A stretch of DNA of 64,000 nucleotides from Pedobacter sp. ASV12 (GCF_016429155.1 NZ_JAELUC010000002.1:1-64000); one strand, 5' to 3'. Positions 52,092-61,547 are shown, counted from the stretch's first letter. Numbers and translations: made by a program. The notes: generated by a model from the sequence alone, not told the origin.

Positions 52092-53423
52092 TTATAACTG
52101 AGGCAATATTTTTTCCATTACTTCCATACCTTCGTCTATGTGTTTTTGCTCAATGCATAAGGCCGGACGGAAGCGAATGGTTTGGTTGCCACAACCTAAA
52201 AACATCACGTTGTTGTCCATCCCTTTCTGGATAAAGCTGTTGCGCATTTCCTTGCTCGGAAAATCGAAGGCGCAAAGTAGGCCACGGCCACGTACGTTGC
52301 TCATCTGAGCGTGTTTCGCAGCCAAGGCTTCTAATCTGTCTTTGAGGTAGGCACCAACCTCGCTTGCGTTTTTGCACAGCTGATCGTCGTGAACAATGTT
52401 CAGGATCTGTGTAGAACGAACCATGTCGACCAAATTGCCACCCCAGGTAGAATTGATGCGCGAAGGGACTTTAAATACGTTGGTTTCGATTTCTTCTACC
52501 TTTTTGCCCACCAAAATGCCGCATACCTGCATTTTTTTGCCAAAAGCTACAATGTCTGGTCTTGCCTTTTCGCTAAAATGCTCATGGCACCAGAATTTTC
52601 CGGTTAAGCCAACGCCGGTTTGCACTTCATCATAAATCAGAAAAGCTTCGTTTTCATCGGCCAATTGGCGCAGTTGTGCTAAAAATTCTTCACGCAGGTG
52701 GTTGTCGCCACCCTCCGATTGGATTGGTTCGATGATAATGGCACAAATATCGTCTTTATGATCGGCAAAGGCCTGCTTAACCTGGGCAATTGATATTTCT
52801 TCGGTTGAGATAGCCGTTTGAAGATTTTCGCCGGTTAGGGGGAACTTTACCTGCGGTACTGGTATCCTTGGCCAATCGAACTTGGCAAACCATTTGGTTT
52901 TGTCGGGCAGGGTATTGGTAAGGCTCAAGGTATAGCCCGAGCGCCCATGAAATGCTTTTTCGAAATGCAGCACCTTAAATCCCTTTTCGGTGGTATAGCC
53001 TTTGGCAAAATTCTTCTGCACCTTCCAGTCCATGGCTACTTTAATGGCATTTTCAACAGCCAAGGCGCCACCTGCAATAAAAAAGGCATGTGGCAGGTAT
53101 GCAGGGATGCCAACTTTGGCAAAGGTGGCTACAAATTCGGCATATTGCTGGGTGTAAACATCAGAGTTAGAGGGGTTGGCCAAGGCCGCCAATAAAAGGT
53201 TATGTTTAAAGGCTTCGTCGTTAATCATTTTGGGATGATTATAGCCCAAGGGAACCGATGCAAAGCAGGTAAAGAAATCGAGCAGCTGGCGCTTGTATTT
53301 AGAATCGTAAATATAAGCACCGTTGCTTTTCTCCATGTCATAGGTCAGGTCGAAACCATCGGCTAGGATATGTTGCTGCAAAGTTTGGGTTACTTGATCT
53401 GGCGCTACACTAAGTTGATACAT
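52092..53423 (-). CDS. lat: L-lysine 6-aminotransferase
   Basis: PLP enzyme moving the epsilon-amino group of lysine to 2-oxoglutarate. 443 residues from ATG 53423; the 21 extra residues of the longer frame overlap the promoter. Class III aminotransferase features: LIYDEVQTGVGLTGKFW and the PLP lysine segment VAFGKKMQVCG; that form, and SRINSTWGGNLVDMVR, are characteristic of Lat rather than ornithine enzymes. Single gene with a perfect promoter. Confidence 0.9.
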   Translation of the reverse strand: MYQLSVAPDQVTQTLQQHILADGFDLTYDMEKSNGAYIYDSKYKRQLLDFFTCFASVPLGYNHPKMINDEAFKHNLLLAALANPSNSDVYTQQYAEFVATFAKVGIPAYLPHAFFIAGGALAVENAIKVAMDWKVQKNFAKGYTTEKGFKVLHFEKAFHGRSGYTLSLTNTLPDKTKWFAKFDWPRIPVPQVKFPLTGENLQTAISTEEISIAQVKQAFADHKDDICAIIIEPIQSEGGDNHLREEFLAQLRQLADENEAFLIYDEVQTGVGLTGKFWCHEHFSEKARPDIVAFGKKMQVCGILVGKKVEEIETNVFKVPSRINSTWGGNLVDMVRSTQILNIVHDDQLCKNASEVGAYLKDRLEALAAKHAQMSNVRGRGLLCAFDFPSKEMRNSFIQKGMDNNVMFLGCGNQTIRFRPALCIEQKHIDEGMEVMEKILPQL

Positions 53424-53446
53424 AAAATTTATATTTTGGTGTTGTC

Positions 53447-53477
53447 CAAAAGTAACGAAATGTGCCAAATTATCAAA
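53447..53477 (-). promoter_or_regulatory. lat promoter, complete consensus
   Basis: On the minus strand TTTG (53477-53474), 19-base spacer and TACTTTTG (53454-53447): the best match to the Bacteroidota sigma-A consensus in this window, 23 bases before the lat ATG. Confidence 0.75.
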
Positions 53478-53660
53478 TCTGGGCACTTTTTTGAGAAAAA
53501 GAGCAAAAACTAGGTTTAAACTGTTTAAAGTATGATTCTAGACAAAAAGCAAAACCGGACTAAACAGATGTGGAAAACTTTTTGGTCGGATTTGCGCCGA
53601 TGAACCGTTGAGCAAAGCGGAGATTGGGGTTTTAACCATGAAAGAATGAAGGGGTGTGAA

Positions 53661-53709
53661 GTTGAGTATTGACCATGGACTATCAACCAAAAGCTGTCAA
53701 CTTAAGGCT
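53661..53709. repeat. Degenerate 7-base tandem repeat
   Basis: Seven heptamers, for example ATTGACC then ATGGACT (53668-53681), running directly into the stop codon of the LytTR gene. Confidence 0.55.
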
Positions 53710-54421
53710 AAGAAATGGCTTTGTAAAAGGCATCTTTGTAAACATCGCCCAAGGCAATAACCTGATCGGCAATGTAAATGCGGTTGCGCTCAATGCTGCT
53801 GATTTTGTTCAGTGCCACAATAAACGACTTATGCACCCTCAAAAACTGAGAGCTGGGCAATTGTTCCTCCGTTTTTTTCATGGTTTGTAAGCTTGTAATC
53901 TTTTCGGTGGGGGTACAAATAACGATGTAGTTTTGCATCCCTTCAACATAAACAATATCGGCTGTGTTTACCCGCACCAGTTTATATTCGGTTTTCACAA
54001 AAATATGGTCTGTTTCTTTGTCGCTAGTTGGGCTTAGTGCTTGAGTTTGGTTGCCGGCTGCGAGTGCCTGCAGTACAAATTGGGCTTTTTCGGCTGCTTT
54101 ATAAAAACGTTCGAAAGAAACGGGTTTCAGCAAATAATCTATCGCGTTGTTTTCAAATCCTTCTAAGGCATATTCGCTATAAGCTGTAGTAAAGATGACC
54201 TGGCATTTGGTGCCAATGATCTTTGTCAACTGGAGGCCGCTCAGCTCGGGCATTTGAATGTCGAGGAAAATCAGGTCTATGCCACCCTTCATTACCTGGT
54301 TGAGCGCGTCGAGCGGATCGGTGGTGCTATGCGCCAGTTCCAAAAAGGGCACTTTGGCCAAATGATGCTTTAATACATCAATGGCAAGGGGTTTATCATC
54401 AACAATAAGGCAGCGGATCAT
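53708..54421 (-). CDS. LytTR-family response regulator
   Basis: 237 residues: receiver domain with phosphoacceptor D54 (DLIFLDIQMPELSG), T at 79 and K99 in YLLKPVS, then a LytTR DNA-binding domain in about 130-235 (FVKTEYKLVRVNTADIVYVE, LRVHKSFIVALNKI). Its start overlaps the stop of the kinase gene by four bases (ATGA), so the two are coupled. Target genes unknown; the divergent S41 peptidase is a candidate. Confidence 0.93.
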   Translation of the reverse strand: MIRCLIVDDKPLAIDVLKHHLAKVPFLELAHSTTDPLDALNQVMKGGIDLIFLDIQMPELSGLQLTKIIGTKCQVIFTTAYSEYALEGFENNAIDYLLKPVSFERFYKAAEKAQFVLQALAAGNQTQALSPTSDKETDHIFVKTEYKLVRVNTADIVYVEGMQNYIVICTPTEKITSLQTMKKTEEQLPSSQFLRVHKSFIVALNKISSIERNRIYIADQVIALGDVYKDAFYKAIS

Positions 54422-55455
54422 AGTGCTATGTTAAGGTCTACCGTAAAGGTACTATTTTGTTGGTCAATGCGCAGTTGGTGCTTTTGCGGGTAAATGAGTG
54501 CCAGGCGCCTTTTGACGTTGGCTAAGCCAATGCCCCCGGTTTTGTCTTTGCCCGAGGTACTGATCTTGTTTTTGACCAGCATGCCGAATTGTTTGCCGGC
54601 AATGCTCAATTCGATTTGGATGGGCTCATCCGCATCCTTAAAAACACCATGCTTAAACGCATTTTCGATAAAGTTGATTAATATGAGTGGTGCAATTTTT
54701 TGGTCTTTCACCTCGCCCTCAACCTTAAACCCAATAAAGGCTTTTCCTTTTTGCCCGATGCGCTGCAGCTCAATTACGTTTTCCAAATAGGCGATTTCGC
54801 GCGCCAAGGGTACATAGGCATCGTCGCTTTCGCGCAACATGTAGCGCAAAAGTTCTGACAGTTTGAGCAGGGCTTCGGGCGCTTCTTCGCTTTGTTGCTG
54901 GGCCAGCGCATAAATATCGTTAATGGTATTGAACAGGTAATGCGGATTGACCTGCGATTTGAGAAAAGCCAATTCGGTTTTGAACTGTTCTTTTTCGGCA
55001 ATCTCCTTCTCCACGCGCATAGTACGCCAGTCCATCAAATAGCTGAGCAAAAGCGCCAAAAAGATGTTGAGGAAGTTTGAACTCAGCACAACCATGGTCG
55101 CAAAAGAAAAAGTAAGGTCGAGTTCGTAGCTTTTCCAACCGATTAAAGGGTAAAAATGTTGTTCAAGGTAATAGTACAGCGGTGCAAAAACCAATATGGC
55201 GCCTACAAGGGAAACAATATATTTAAAAATGTTGCCTTTTTTAAGGAACAGCGGAATAAGCAGCAGGTAATTCACATAGAAAAAAGCCGCCGCACAGGCC
55301 GTTTGGATCAGCTTAACCGGCAAAACAATTCGTAGAAACAAGCCCCATTCGATTTGTGTGCCCAACACGCCGGTACCTAAGGCTACCAATAACACCTGTA
55401 CAAACACCAATAGCCAATAGCCGATATGCAAATAAATAAAGGTTTGTTTCTTCAT
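54418..55455 (-). CDS. LytS-type sensor histidine kinase
   Basis: 345 residues. Four membrane segments at about 7-27, 39-70, 76-95 and 117-140, with no large sensor domain outside. The His_kinase domain carries NPHYLFNTIND with H172, and the ATPase domain has LILINFIENAFKHG and a GIGLANVKRRL box. Pairs with the following LytTR regulator. Confidence 0.93.
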   Translation of the reverse strand: MKKQTFIYLHIGYWLLVFVQVLLVALGTGVLGTQIEWGLFLRIVLPVKLIQTACAAAFFYVNYLLLIPLFLKKGNIFKYIVSLVGAILVFAPLYYYLEQHFYPLIGWKSYELDLTFSFATMVVLSSNFLNIFLALLLSYLMDWRTMRVEKEIAEKEQFKTELAFLKSQVNPHYLFNTINDIYALAQQQSEEAPEALLKLSELLRYMLRESDDAYVPLAREIAYLENVIELQRIGQKGKAFIGFKVEGEVKDQKIAPLILINFIENAFKHGVFKDADEPIQIELSIAGKQFGMLVKNKISTSGKDKTGGIGLANVKRRLALIYPQKHQLRIDQQNSTFTVDLNIAL

Positions 55456-55604
55456 GTGCTAAAAATAGGCTAAAAACGATGGTTTTATCAAATGGTTTAC
55501 ATCAAAGGCCATATTTTATTGACAAAAGGCCCATTCATCCACACTTTAGGGCTAAGTTTAAAAAAAGCTTCTCATCAACAAGTTTTGGCCTCTTGTCAAT
55601 CGTT

Positions 55605-55636
55605 TTTGTGGCGAGGTTTCAAACCTTTCAACTTTG
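55605..55636 (+). promoter_or_regulatory. Promoter of the S41 peptidase gene
   Basis: TTTG at 55605-55608, 20-base spacer and CAACTTTG at 55629-55636 (one base off TAnnTTTG), 24 bases before the ATG. Confidence 0.5.
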
Positions 55637-55660
55637 GGACACCAACAACAACATAAACAG

Positions 55661-57421
55661 ATGAAAAAGCAACTCCTCATTTTCTTTACGGTTTTAAGCG
55701 GCTTAAGCCTCATGGCGAAAGCACAAACAAGCTTACAACAAGCAAAAAACATTCAGAAATTTATTCAGGTATGGGGATTGATCAAGTATAAATCGCCCCA
55801 AGGCATTGCCGGTAGCTTCGATGCCGACAAGGTTTTCCTGGCAAATGTGGCTGCGATAAGCCAAGCAGACGAAGCATCTTGCAACGAAAAGCTGCTCAGC
55901 TTGTTAAACGAGAATACAGCAGGGGTGGAAAAGCCTGGCGTGGCAACCGACAAAGCCTTGTACCTGAACCAAAATCTGGATTATGGCTGGATCAAGGCCT
56001 TTCCCAAAAAACTACAAACGGCACTTCAGCTGCTTATCGATTATCGCAATACAAGCGGCAAGCACTATTATATTGCTACCGATGGCAAAAACGTAGGGTT
56101 GGTGCCCAACGAAGTAGCTTATGCCGACTATGATTTTAAAAATGAAGCCATGAATTTGCTGGCATTGGCCAAAGCCTGGGCCGTTATCGAGTATTTGTTT
56201 CCTTACAAATATGTAATCGGCAAAAATTGGCAAACGGTATTAACCGAATCGATCCCGGTGTTTAAGGCTGTTGATTCGAGAATGACTTATGAAAAAGCCG
56301 TGCTGACGCTCGAAAATGCCATTAACGATACCCACGCAGCCGGTATTTTAAGCCAGTTGAAAACCCTGCCTCAACTCTTTAAGCTGGTTTATTATCCACC
56401 ATTTGATTACGAGGTAAGCCAATGGAAAATCGTGGTGAAGAATATGTTAAACGATTCGCTGGCCCAAGCTTCTGACCTTAAAAAAGGCGACCAGATTTTG
56501 GCCATCAATGGTACCGACATCGAGCAATGGCTCAAAATACGCAGTGCCTTGTTGCCAGCCTCAAACGAAGCCGTCAAACAGCGCCACCTATCAACCGATT
56601 ATAGGGGAAGGGCTTTTGCTTTTGCCGATCTGCCTGCCAAAACATTGACGGTAAAAGTACGTAGAGGCAACAGGTTAATGAATTTGCAATTAGAAATGTT
56701 GGAGCGGGGTAATGCAAAACAGGTAGCGCTGATCAATGCTTATTTCAGATCGAAATATAACGCCGAACAGGCTTGGAAAGGATATGAAGAATTAGATGGG
56801 CAAATAGCTTTGGTAAGGGCAGGACGTTTTCATGATGAGAGTTTGCCACAGGATGAGGAGGCCGAAATAGCCTTTTCAAAACAGTTGCAAAGCAAAAAAG
56901 CCATCATTTTCGATATGCGCGAATACCCCCAAGCTCCCGGACTGTTTTATTATTACCTGCCAAGGGCTTTGGGTAAAGCAGCATTTAATTTTGGTCGCTA
57001 CTACCGCGCGGCTTTGCAAAATCCGGGTGCGTTTGTAAGCCAAGAAGCCATAGAAACCTTCATGAGCAAAGACATAAAGCCTATAGGGGATTTATATACC
57101 GGCAAAATCGTAATCTTAACAAATGCAAATACACAAAGCATGGGCGAGTGGTTTAGCATGATGCTGAGGCAGTTTAACCAAAATACGGTGGTGATTGGCA
57201 GCCAAACTGCCGGCGCCGATGGAGACGAAAAGCAATTGAATTTGCCAGGTGGCTATCAGTTTGTTTTTACAGGCAATGGCATTTTTTATCCCAACGGAAA
57301 AGAAACGCAGCGAATAGGCATTGTTCCCGACCGCAGGTTTAAGCCAACGATGGCCGAAATCGCTTCCGGCAAGGATGTACAATTGCAAGAGGCGCTTAAC
57401 TACCTCAACAAAATTAAATAA
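55661..57421 (+). CDS. S41 family peptidase, secreted
   Basis: 586 residues from ATG 55661, which opens a signal peptide ending LMAKAQ; an in-frame ATG at 55634 adds nine unlikely residues. An N-terminal helical domain is followed by a PDZ-like segment (LAQASDLKKGDQILAINGTD) and an S41 core with S493 in NTQSMGEWF, VVIGSQTAGADGD and GIVPDRRF. S41 enzymes are C-terminal-processing or tricorn-like proteases. Probably periplasmic or surface-exposed. Divergent from the LytS/LytTR pair, which may regulate it. Confidence 0.85.
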   Translation: MKKQLLIFFTVLSGLSLMAKAQTSLQQAKNIQKFIQVWGLIKYKSPQGIAGSFDADKVFLANVAAISQADEASCNEKLLSLLNENTAGVEKPGVATDKALYLNQNLDYGWIKAFPKKLQTALQLLIDYRNTSGKHYYIATDGKNVGLVPNEVAYADYDFKNEAMNLLALAKAWAVIEYLFPYKYVIGKNWQTVLTESIPVFKAVDSRMTYEKAVLTLENAINDTHAAGILSQLKTLPQLFKLVYYPPFDYEVSQWKIVVKNMLNDSLAQASDLKKGDQILAINGTDIEQWLKIRSALLPASNEAVKQRHLSTDYRGRAFAFADLPAKTLTVKVRRGNRLMNLQLEMLERGNAKQVALINAYFRSKYNAEQAWKGYEELDGQIALVRAGRFHDESLPQDEEAEIAFSKQLQSKKAIIFDMREYPQAPGLFYYYLPRALGKAAFNFGRYYRAALQNPGAFVSQEAIETFMSKDIKPIGDLYTGKIVILTNANTQSMGEWFSMMLRQFNQNTVVIGSQTAGADGDEKQLNLPGGYQFVFTGNGIFYPNGKETQRIGIVPDRRFKPTMAEIASGKDVQLQEALNYLNKIK

Positions 57422-57441
57422 ACCCCAATGCTAACCTTAAG

Positions 57442-58320
57442 CTAGCCCAGCATTTGGGTTAGCTTTTCCTGCATGCCCCAAATGCCCAATAAGCCACCGG
57501 TGTGGATAGCCAATATTTTATCGTCTTTTTTGAAGAAGTCCTTACCAGCTAAATCGTTAATGGCAAAGAACAGCTTGGCGGTATAAACCGGATCTACCAA
57601 TAAGCCCGTTTGGCTGACAAAAGCTGTCATAAACTTTAAAAGCTGCGGCGTGGTTTTGGCATAGCCCCCGAAAGAATAGTCGGTATGTAAAGTAAGCCTA
57701 CTCAAATTGGGTTCGTATTTAGCGATTTCGTCGGCTATAAAACCACCGTTTTTAAGTACAGGCACTACATGTAGCTGGGTATGTAGCTGTTGGGCATTAA
57801 TTCCTTGCAACAGGCCGGCCGCGGTAGTGCCTGTACCAGCTGCACAAAAGATATGGTTGTAGGTTAGGGGCAGTTCGGTGATGATGGCTGCGCAACCCCG
57901 TACCGCTTCGGCACTGGCTCCGCCTTCGTCAATAAAATAGGCCGTTTGGTTAGTGGCAAAATGTTTGTCAAACAGGTTCCGCTTATCCTTATAGCTTTCT
58001 CTATCTACAAAAATGAGTTGCATGCCAAATAACTTGCAGAGCAGGAGCATTTCGTTCTGTACGGTTTCGCCCCGTACAAAGGCCGTAGACTGAAAGCCAT
58101 GTCTGGAGGCCGCGGCCGCTGTTGCCACCAGGTGGTTGGAATAAGCCCCGCCAAAAGTTACCAGGTGTTTTTGGCCTCGCTGTTGGGCATCGGCAAGGAT
58201 ATGTTGCAGCTTGCGCCACTTGTTGCCAGAAATATAAGGGTCGATCAGGTCGTCGCGCTTAACCCAAATTGGATGGAGGTGCTCAAAATTAAGGGCCTGA
58301 ACCGGACTGTAAATCTGCAT
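57442..58320 (-). CDS. PLP-dependent D-cysteine desulfhydrase / ACC deaminase family protein
   Basis: 292 residues, shorter than characterised members (about 330). Fold-type II PLP enzyme; SGNKWRKL contains the expected PLP lysine K34, and FGGAYSNHLVATAAAA and AAGTGTTAAGLLQG form the cofactor and phosphate sites. Family members split D-cysteine to pyruvate, H2S and ammonia, or open the ring of 1-aminocyclopropane-1-carboxylate. Which applies here is not settled. Confidence 0.85.
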   Translation of the reverse strand: MQIYSPVQALNFEHLHPIWVKRDDLIDPYISGNKWRKLQHILADAQQRGQKHLVTFGGAYSNHLVATAAAASRHGFQSTAFVRGETVQNEMLLLCKLFGMQLIFVDRESYKDKRNLFDKHFATNQTAYFIDEGGASAEAVRGCAAIITELPLTYNHIFCAAGTGTTAAGLLQGINAQQLHTQLHVVPVLKNGGFIADEIAKYEPNLSRLTLHTDYSFGGYAKTTPQLLKFMTAFVSQTGLLVDPVYTAKLFFAINDLAGKDFFKKDDKILAIHTGGLLGIWGMQEKLTQMLG

Positions 58321-58324
58321 AACA

Positions 58325-58354
58325 AAAAAAGCTCCTCCAAAGAGAAGCTTTTTT
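58325..58354. terminator. Intrinsic terminator
   Basis: AAAAAAGCT and AGCTTTTTT form a stem closed further by CTC/GAG, between two minus-strand genes; it ends transcription from the outer-membrane protein gene. Confidence 0.75.
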
Positions 58355-58376
58355 ATCGAGGTTTTAAAATTTTAGG

Positions 58377-59420
58377 CTATTTGCCAAAACCAAAGCCTAT
58401 ACCTACGTTGGCATAGTCGTACTTGGCTGTGGTGTAAGAGCCGTAAACCCTGAAAAAGGCCATATTAAGCTGAAAGCCTACAGAAGCCCTAAATCCGTCT
58501 AAGTTGTTTTTAATGGAAATAGGATCAGTGTAAGTGGTGGTTTGATTGGGATTGAGTGCGGTTGGGGTAGAAAATTCGTAATCGCCTAAAGCTTTTAGGC
58601 TAGACGAAGAACTGTTGTAGCCAACGCTGGCGAAAGGGGTAAAAAACAGGAGTTTTTTAGAGATAATGGCTTCGCTATTAAATCCGTTAACTTTGATGTT
58701 GAGCTCTTGGTTCGAGTGTTGGGCATTGGTGTTTACCTGCAAAGGCAAGCTGTAGTTTAGGCGGGTAAAGCCTAAGGCAACAGCTATATCAAAAGGCATG
58801 AGCTTTTGGCTTTTGCCCATGAGGAGAGGCAATAGTTCTACTTTGGCACCTGCACCAAATAGGTCGATCTTTCCGGCATCGCTGCCCAATTTGATTTTGG
58901 GAACATAGCGCAAAGATACATCGATGTTTTTAGGCAAACCCATGGTCAGCTGTATTTGTGGCGAAGGCACAAAATGGATCCCAGTGCCTTGCGGCAGTTT
59001 AAAGGTTTCAGTAGTTGGTGTTCCGTTGGCATATAAACGCATGTTGGCACCTTGGCTGTCATTGCCAAAAGCGGTAGGGCCGATACTCGGACCTCCTGGC
59101 GTAGCCGGCCTGATGTTCTGCAGGCCCAATGTATTCACATCGTAGGTACGGTCTGCCGTAGGCACAAAAGCTGCGGTAGCGGTAATGCGCAAATCGAAAC
59201 GCAAAAATCCATTGCTCTTGGCGGTCGTGTTCCAGCCCGAATTTAGGCCAACGCCCAAGCCTTTAAACAAGGGATTCATATAGGCGTTGATGAGTTTGGT
59301 TGCATCCTCCGGACCTGATTTAAATAAGCCTTCTACATCTTGTTGGGCCAGGAGCCTGACCGGAAATAAAAATGCGCTTAGGATAAATAAAATCTTAAGC
59401 GCAGCTAATTTTGTTTTCAT
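58377..59420 (-). CDS. Outer-membrane beta-barrel protein, DUF6588-like
   Basis: 347 residues with signal peptide ending VRLLAQ. After a short helical segment (EDATKLINAYMNPLFKGLG) the protein is made of alternating beta-strands and ends with the aromatic-rich YANVGIGFGFGK, typical of a barrel. I associate it with DUF6588 with moderate certainty. Function unknown. Own transcription unit. Confidence 0.7.
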   Translation of the reverse strand: MKTKLAALKILFILSAFLFPVRLLAQQDVEGLFKSGPEDATKLINAYMNPLFKGLGVGLNSGWNTTAKSNGFLRFDLRITATAAFVPTADRTYDVNTLGLQNIRPATPGGPSIGPTAFGNDSQGANMRLYANGTPTTETFKLPQGTGIHFVPSPQIQLTMGLPKNIDVSLRYVPKIKLGSDAGKIDLFGAGAKVELLPLLMGKSQKLMPFDIAVALGFTRLNYSLPLQVNTNAQHSNQELNIKVNGFNSEAIISKKLLFFTPFASVGYNSSSSSLKALGDYEFSTPTALNPNQTTTYTDPISIKNNLDGFRASVGFQLNMAFFRVYGSYTTAKYDYANVGIGFGFGK

Positions 59421-59610
59421 TTTTTCTATATCTGTTTGGTTTTAAGGCCGAAAGTATATCTTTCTAATCAGATAAGGAAAAAAGTTTAAAATAATCTTAA
59501 CATTTTGAGTAAAGTTTTTCATGCGCCCGCCTATTAGTTCAGTTTTACAACGGTATATCAACAAATAGCGAGCCAATTTGTTTTTTTCGGGATTATCAAA
59601 TTGTTAATCC

Positions 59611-59618
59611 TATTTTTG
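59611..59618 (+). promoter_or_regulatory. -7 element implying a leaderless pseudouridine synthase mRNA
   Basis: TATTTTTG matches TAnnTTTG and ends 4 bases before the ATG at 59623, so transcription would begin at the start codon. No TTTG at the usual distance. Confidence 0.4.
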
Positions 59619-59622
59619 CACC

Positions 59623-60648
59623 ATGGAGAACCATCAAATTGAGCAGGAAGAAGAGCAGGACCTATTTGAGCATTTTAATATTGTTGTTGATAAAGGACAG
59701 TCGTTGCTGCGCATTGACAAGTTTTTAATGCACCGTATAGAGAATGCTTCCCGCAACCGTATTCAGAATGCCATTGATGCGGGCAATGTACTGGTGAACA
59801 AGAAAACTGTCAAGTCGAGCTATAAAGTAAAGCCTTTCGATGAGATTTCCATCGTATTTGCCCATCCGCCCCGTGATACCGAGGTTTATCCAGAAAATAT
59901 TCCGATCGATATCGTTTATGAAGACGACGACCTGCTGGTGGTGAACAAACCTGCCGGCATGGTGGTACACCCCGGCTTTAACAATTACACCGGTACTTTG
60001 GTTAATGCCTTGGCCTATCATTTTGAACAATTGCCTACCTTGCCCGGCAATGACGGCAGGCCCGGGCTGGTGCACCGCATCGATAAAGACACCTCTGGCC
60101 TTTTGCTCATCAGCAAGAACGAAATGACCATGACCAAACTGGCCAAACAGTTTTTCGACCATAGCATTACCCGTAAATATGTGGCGCTGGCCTGGGGCGA
60201 TATTGAAACAGACGGAAGGATAACAGGCTACATTGGCCGGAGCCTGAAGAACAGGATTGTAATGGACATGTACGATGATGAAGAGAAGGGAAAATGGTCG
60301 GTTACCAATTATAAGGTGCTCGAGCGTTTGGGCTATGTCACGCTGATCAGCTGCCAGTTGGAAACGGGTCGTACACACCAAATTCGTGCACATATGCAAC
60401 ATATTGGCCATCCGCTGTTTAGCGATGCCAATTATGGCGGCGACAAGATTTTAAAGGGAACCACGTTTAACAAATACAAACAGTTTGTGGCCAATTGCTT
60501 TGAAATCATGCCACGCCAGGCTCTGCATGCACAAACGCTGGGTTTCATTCATCCCAGTACCCAAAAGTACATGGAATTTGAAGCACCTTTGCCGACCGAT
60601 TTTGAGGCTGTTTTAACCAAATGGCGTAATTACGCCCAACAAGCTTAA
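59623..60648 (+). CDS. RluA-family 23S rRNA pseudouridine synthase (RluD-like)
   Basis: 341 residues. S4 RNA-binding domain at about 27-85, then the RluA catalytic domain with D154 in HRIDKDTSGLLL as the nucleophilic Asp. RluD modifies helix 69 of 23S rRNA; assignment to RluD rather than RluC or RluA rests on length and the S4 domain. Three bases before the aminotransferase gene, so probably an operon. Confidence 0.9.
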   Translation: MENHQIEQEEEQDLFEHFNIVVDKGQSLLRIDKFLMHRIENASRNRIQNAIDAGNVLVNKKTVKSSYKVKPFDEISIVFAHPPRDTEVYPENIPIDIVYEDDDLLVVNKPAGMVVHPGFNNYTGTLVNALAYHFEQLPTLPGNDGRPGLVHRIDKDTSGLLLISKNEMTMTKLAKQFFDHSITRKYVALAWGDIETDGRITGYIGRSLKNRIVMDMYDDEEKGKWSVTNYKVLERLGYVTLISCQLETGRTHQIRAHMQHIGHPLFSDANYGGDKILKGTTFNKYKQFVANCFEIMPRQALHAQTLGFIHPSTQKYMEFEAPLPTDFEAVLTKWRNYAQQA

Positions 60649-60651
60649 CCC

Positions 60652-61500
60652 ATGATGTCGCCATACATTTTGCATAACGACGAATTTTTTGCGGCCGATG
60701 AAGCGATCATCAAGGCGAGCAACCGTGCATTTAAATTCGGCGATGGCCTGTTCGAGTCGATGCGCATGTGCAATGGCAAGCTGCAATTTGCGGCATTGCA
60801 CGCCGATAGGCTACGAGCCGGCATGAAGGCCCTAAAAATGGAAGGCTATGCCTTGCTCGATGATTATTTCCTGAAACAGAAGACAGCCGAACTGCTCAAA
60901 AAGAACAGGCTTCATGGCAATGTCCGTTTCAGGTTGGCGGTTTACCGCGATGGCGAAGGCCTGTACACCCCGCAAAGCAATAAGGTAGGCTATGTACTGG
61001 AAGCCATGCCTTTGGAAGGACCTTTTTATGAGCTGAACAAGAAGGGACTGATTATCGATGTATACGACGAAATTGCCAAACCCATTAACAAGCTGGCCAA
61101 TTATAAAACCAGCAATGCCTTGCTTTATGTAATGGCGGCGCTTTTTCAGCAACAGCATCGTTTAGACGAAACCTTGCTTTTGAACCAAAATGGGTTTTTA
61201 TGCGAGAGCATGAGCTCGAACGTATTTGTGGTTTACCAGAAACAGATCTATACCCCAGCACTTTCAGAAGGCTGCGTGGCAGGCGTGATGCGCAATGTAG
61301 TGCTACAGTTGGCCAAAACCCATCAATTGCCGTTAATAGAGGCCCAAATTAGCCCTGAAATCTTAAAGGAAGCCGAAGAAGTATTCGTAACCAATGCCAG
61401 CAGCGGCATACGCTGGGTAATGGGCTATGGCAAAAAACGCTATTTTAACGAAGTAGCCAAAGTGCTGAACGAAAAGCTTAATCTTTTAGTTGTTCATTAG
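60652..61500 (+). CDS. Class IV aminotransferase, PabC-like aminodeoxychorismate lyase
   Basis: 282 residues. Fold-type IV PLP enzyme with K152 in NYKTSNALLY and the RAFKFGDGLFESMR start seen in 4-amino-4-deoxychorismate lyase. Branched-chain or D-amino acid aminotransferase is possible, but the small size and the presence of pabB at 16,667 favour PabC. The last codons and stop lie inside an 8-base tandem repeat. Confidence 0.8.
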   Translation: MMSPYILHNDEFFAADEAIIKASNRAFKFGDGLFESMRMCNGKLQFAALHADRLRAGMKALKMEGYALLDDYFLKQKTAELLKKNRLHGNVRFRLAVYRDGEGLYTPQSNKVGYVLEAMPLEGPFYELNKKGLIIDVYDEIAKPINKLANYKTSNALLYVMAALFQQQHRLDETLLLNQNGFLCESMSSNVFVVYQKQIYTPALSEGCVAGVMRNVVLQLAKTHQLPLIEAQISPEILKEAEEVFVTNASSGIRWVMGYGKKRYFNEVAKVLNEKLNLLVVH

Positions 61501-61547
61501 TTCATTGGTTCATTAGTTCATTGGGGTATTGGTTCATTCGGACATTG
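61492..61547. repeat. 8-base tandem repeat overlapping the aminotransferase stop codon
   Basis: Seven consecutive octamers, the first four alternating GTTCATTA and GTTCATTG, then more diverged units. The first unit supplies the last codons and stop of the preceding gene. Confidence 0.75.

Noticed and set aside
59725..60411. 228-codon minus-strand frame opposite the pseudouridine synthase
   Set aside because: Covers the S4 and catalytic domains of the real gene on the other strand; no domain of its own.
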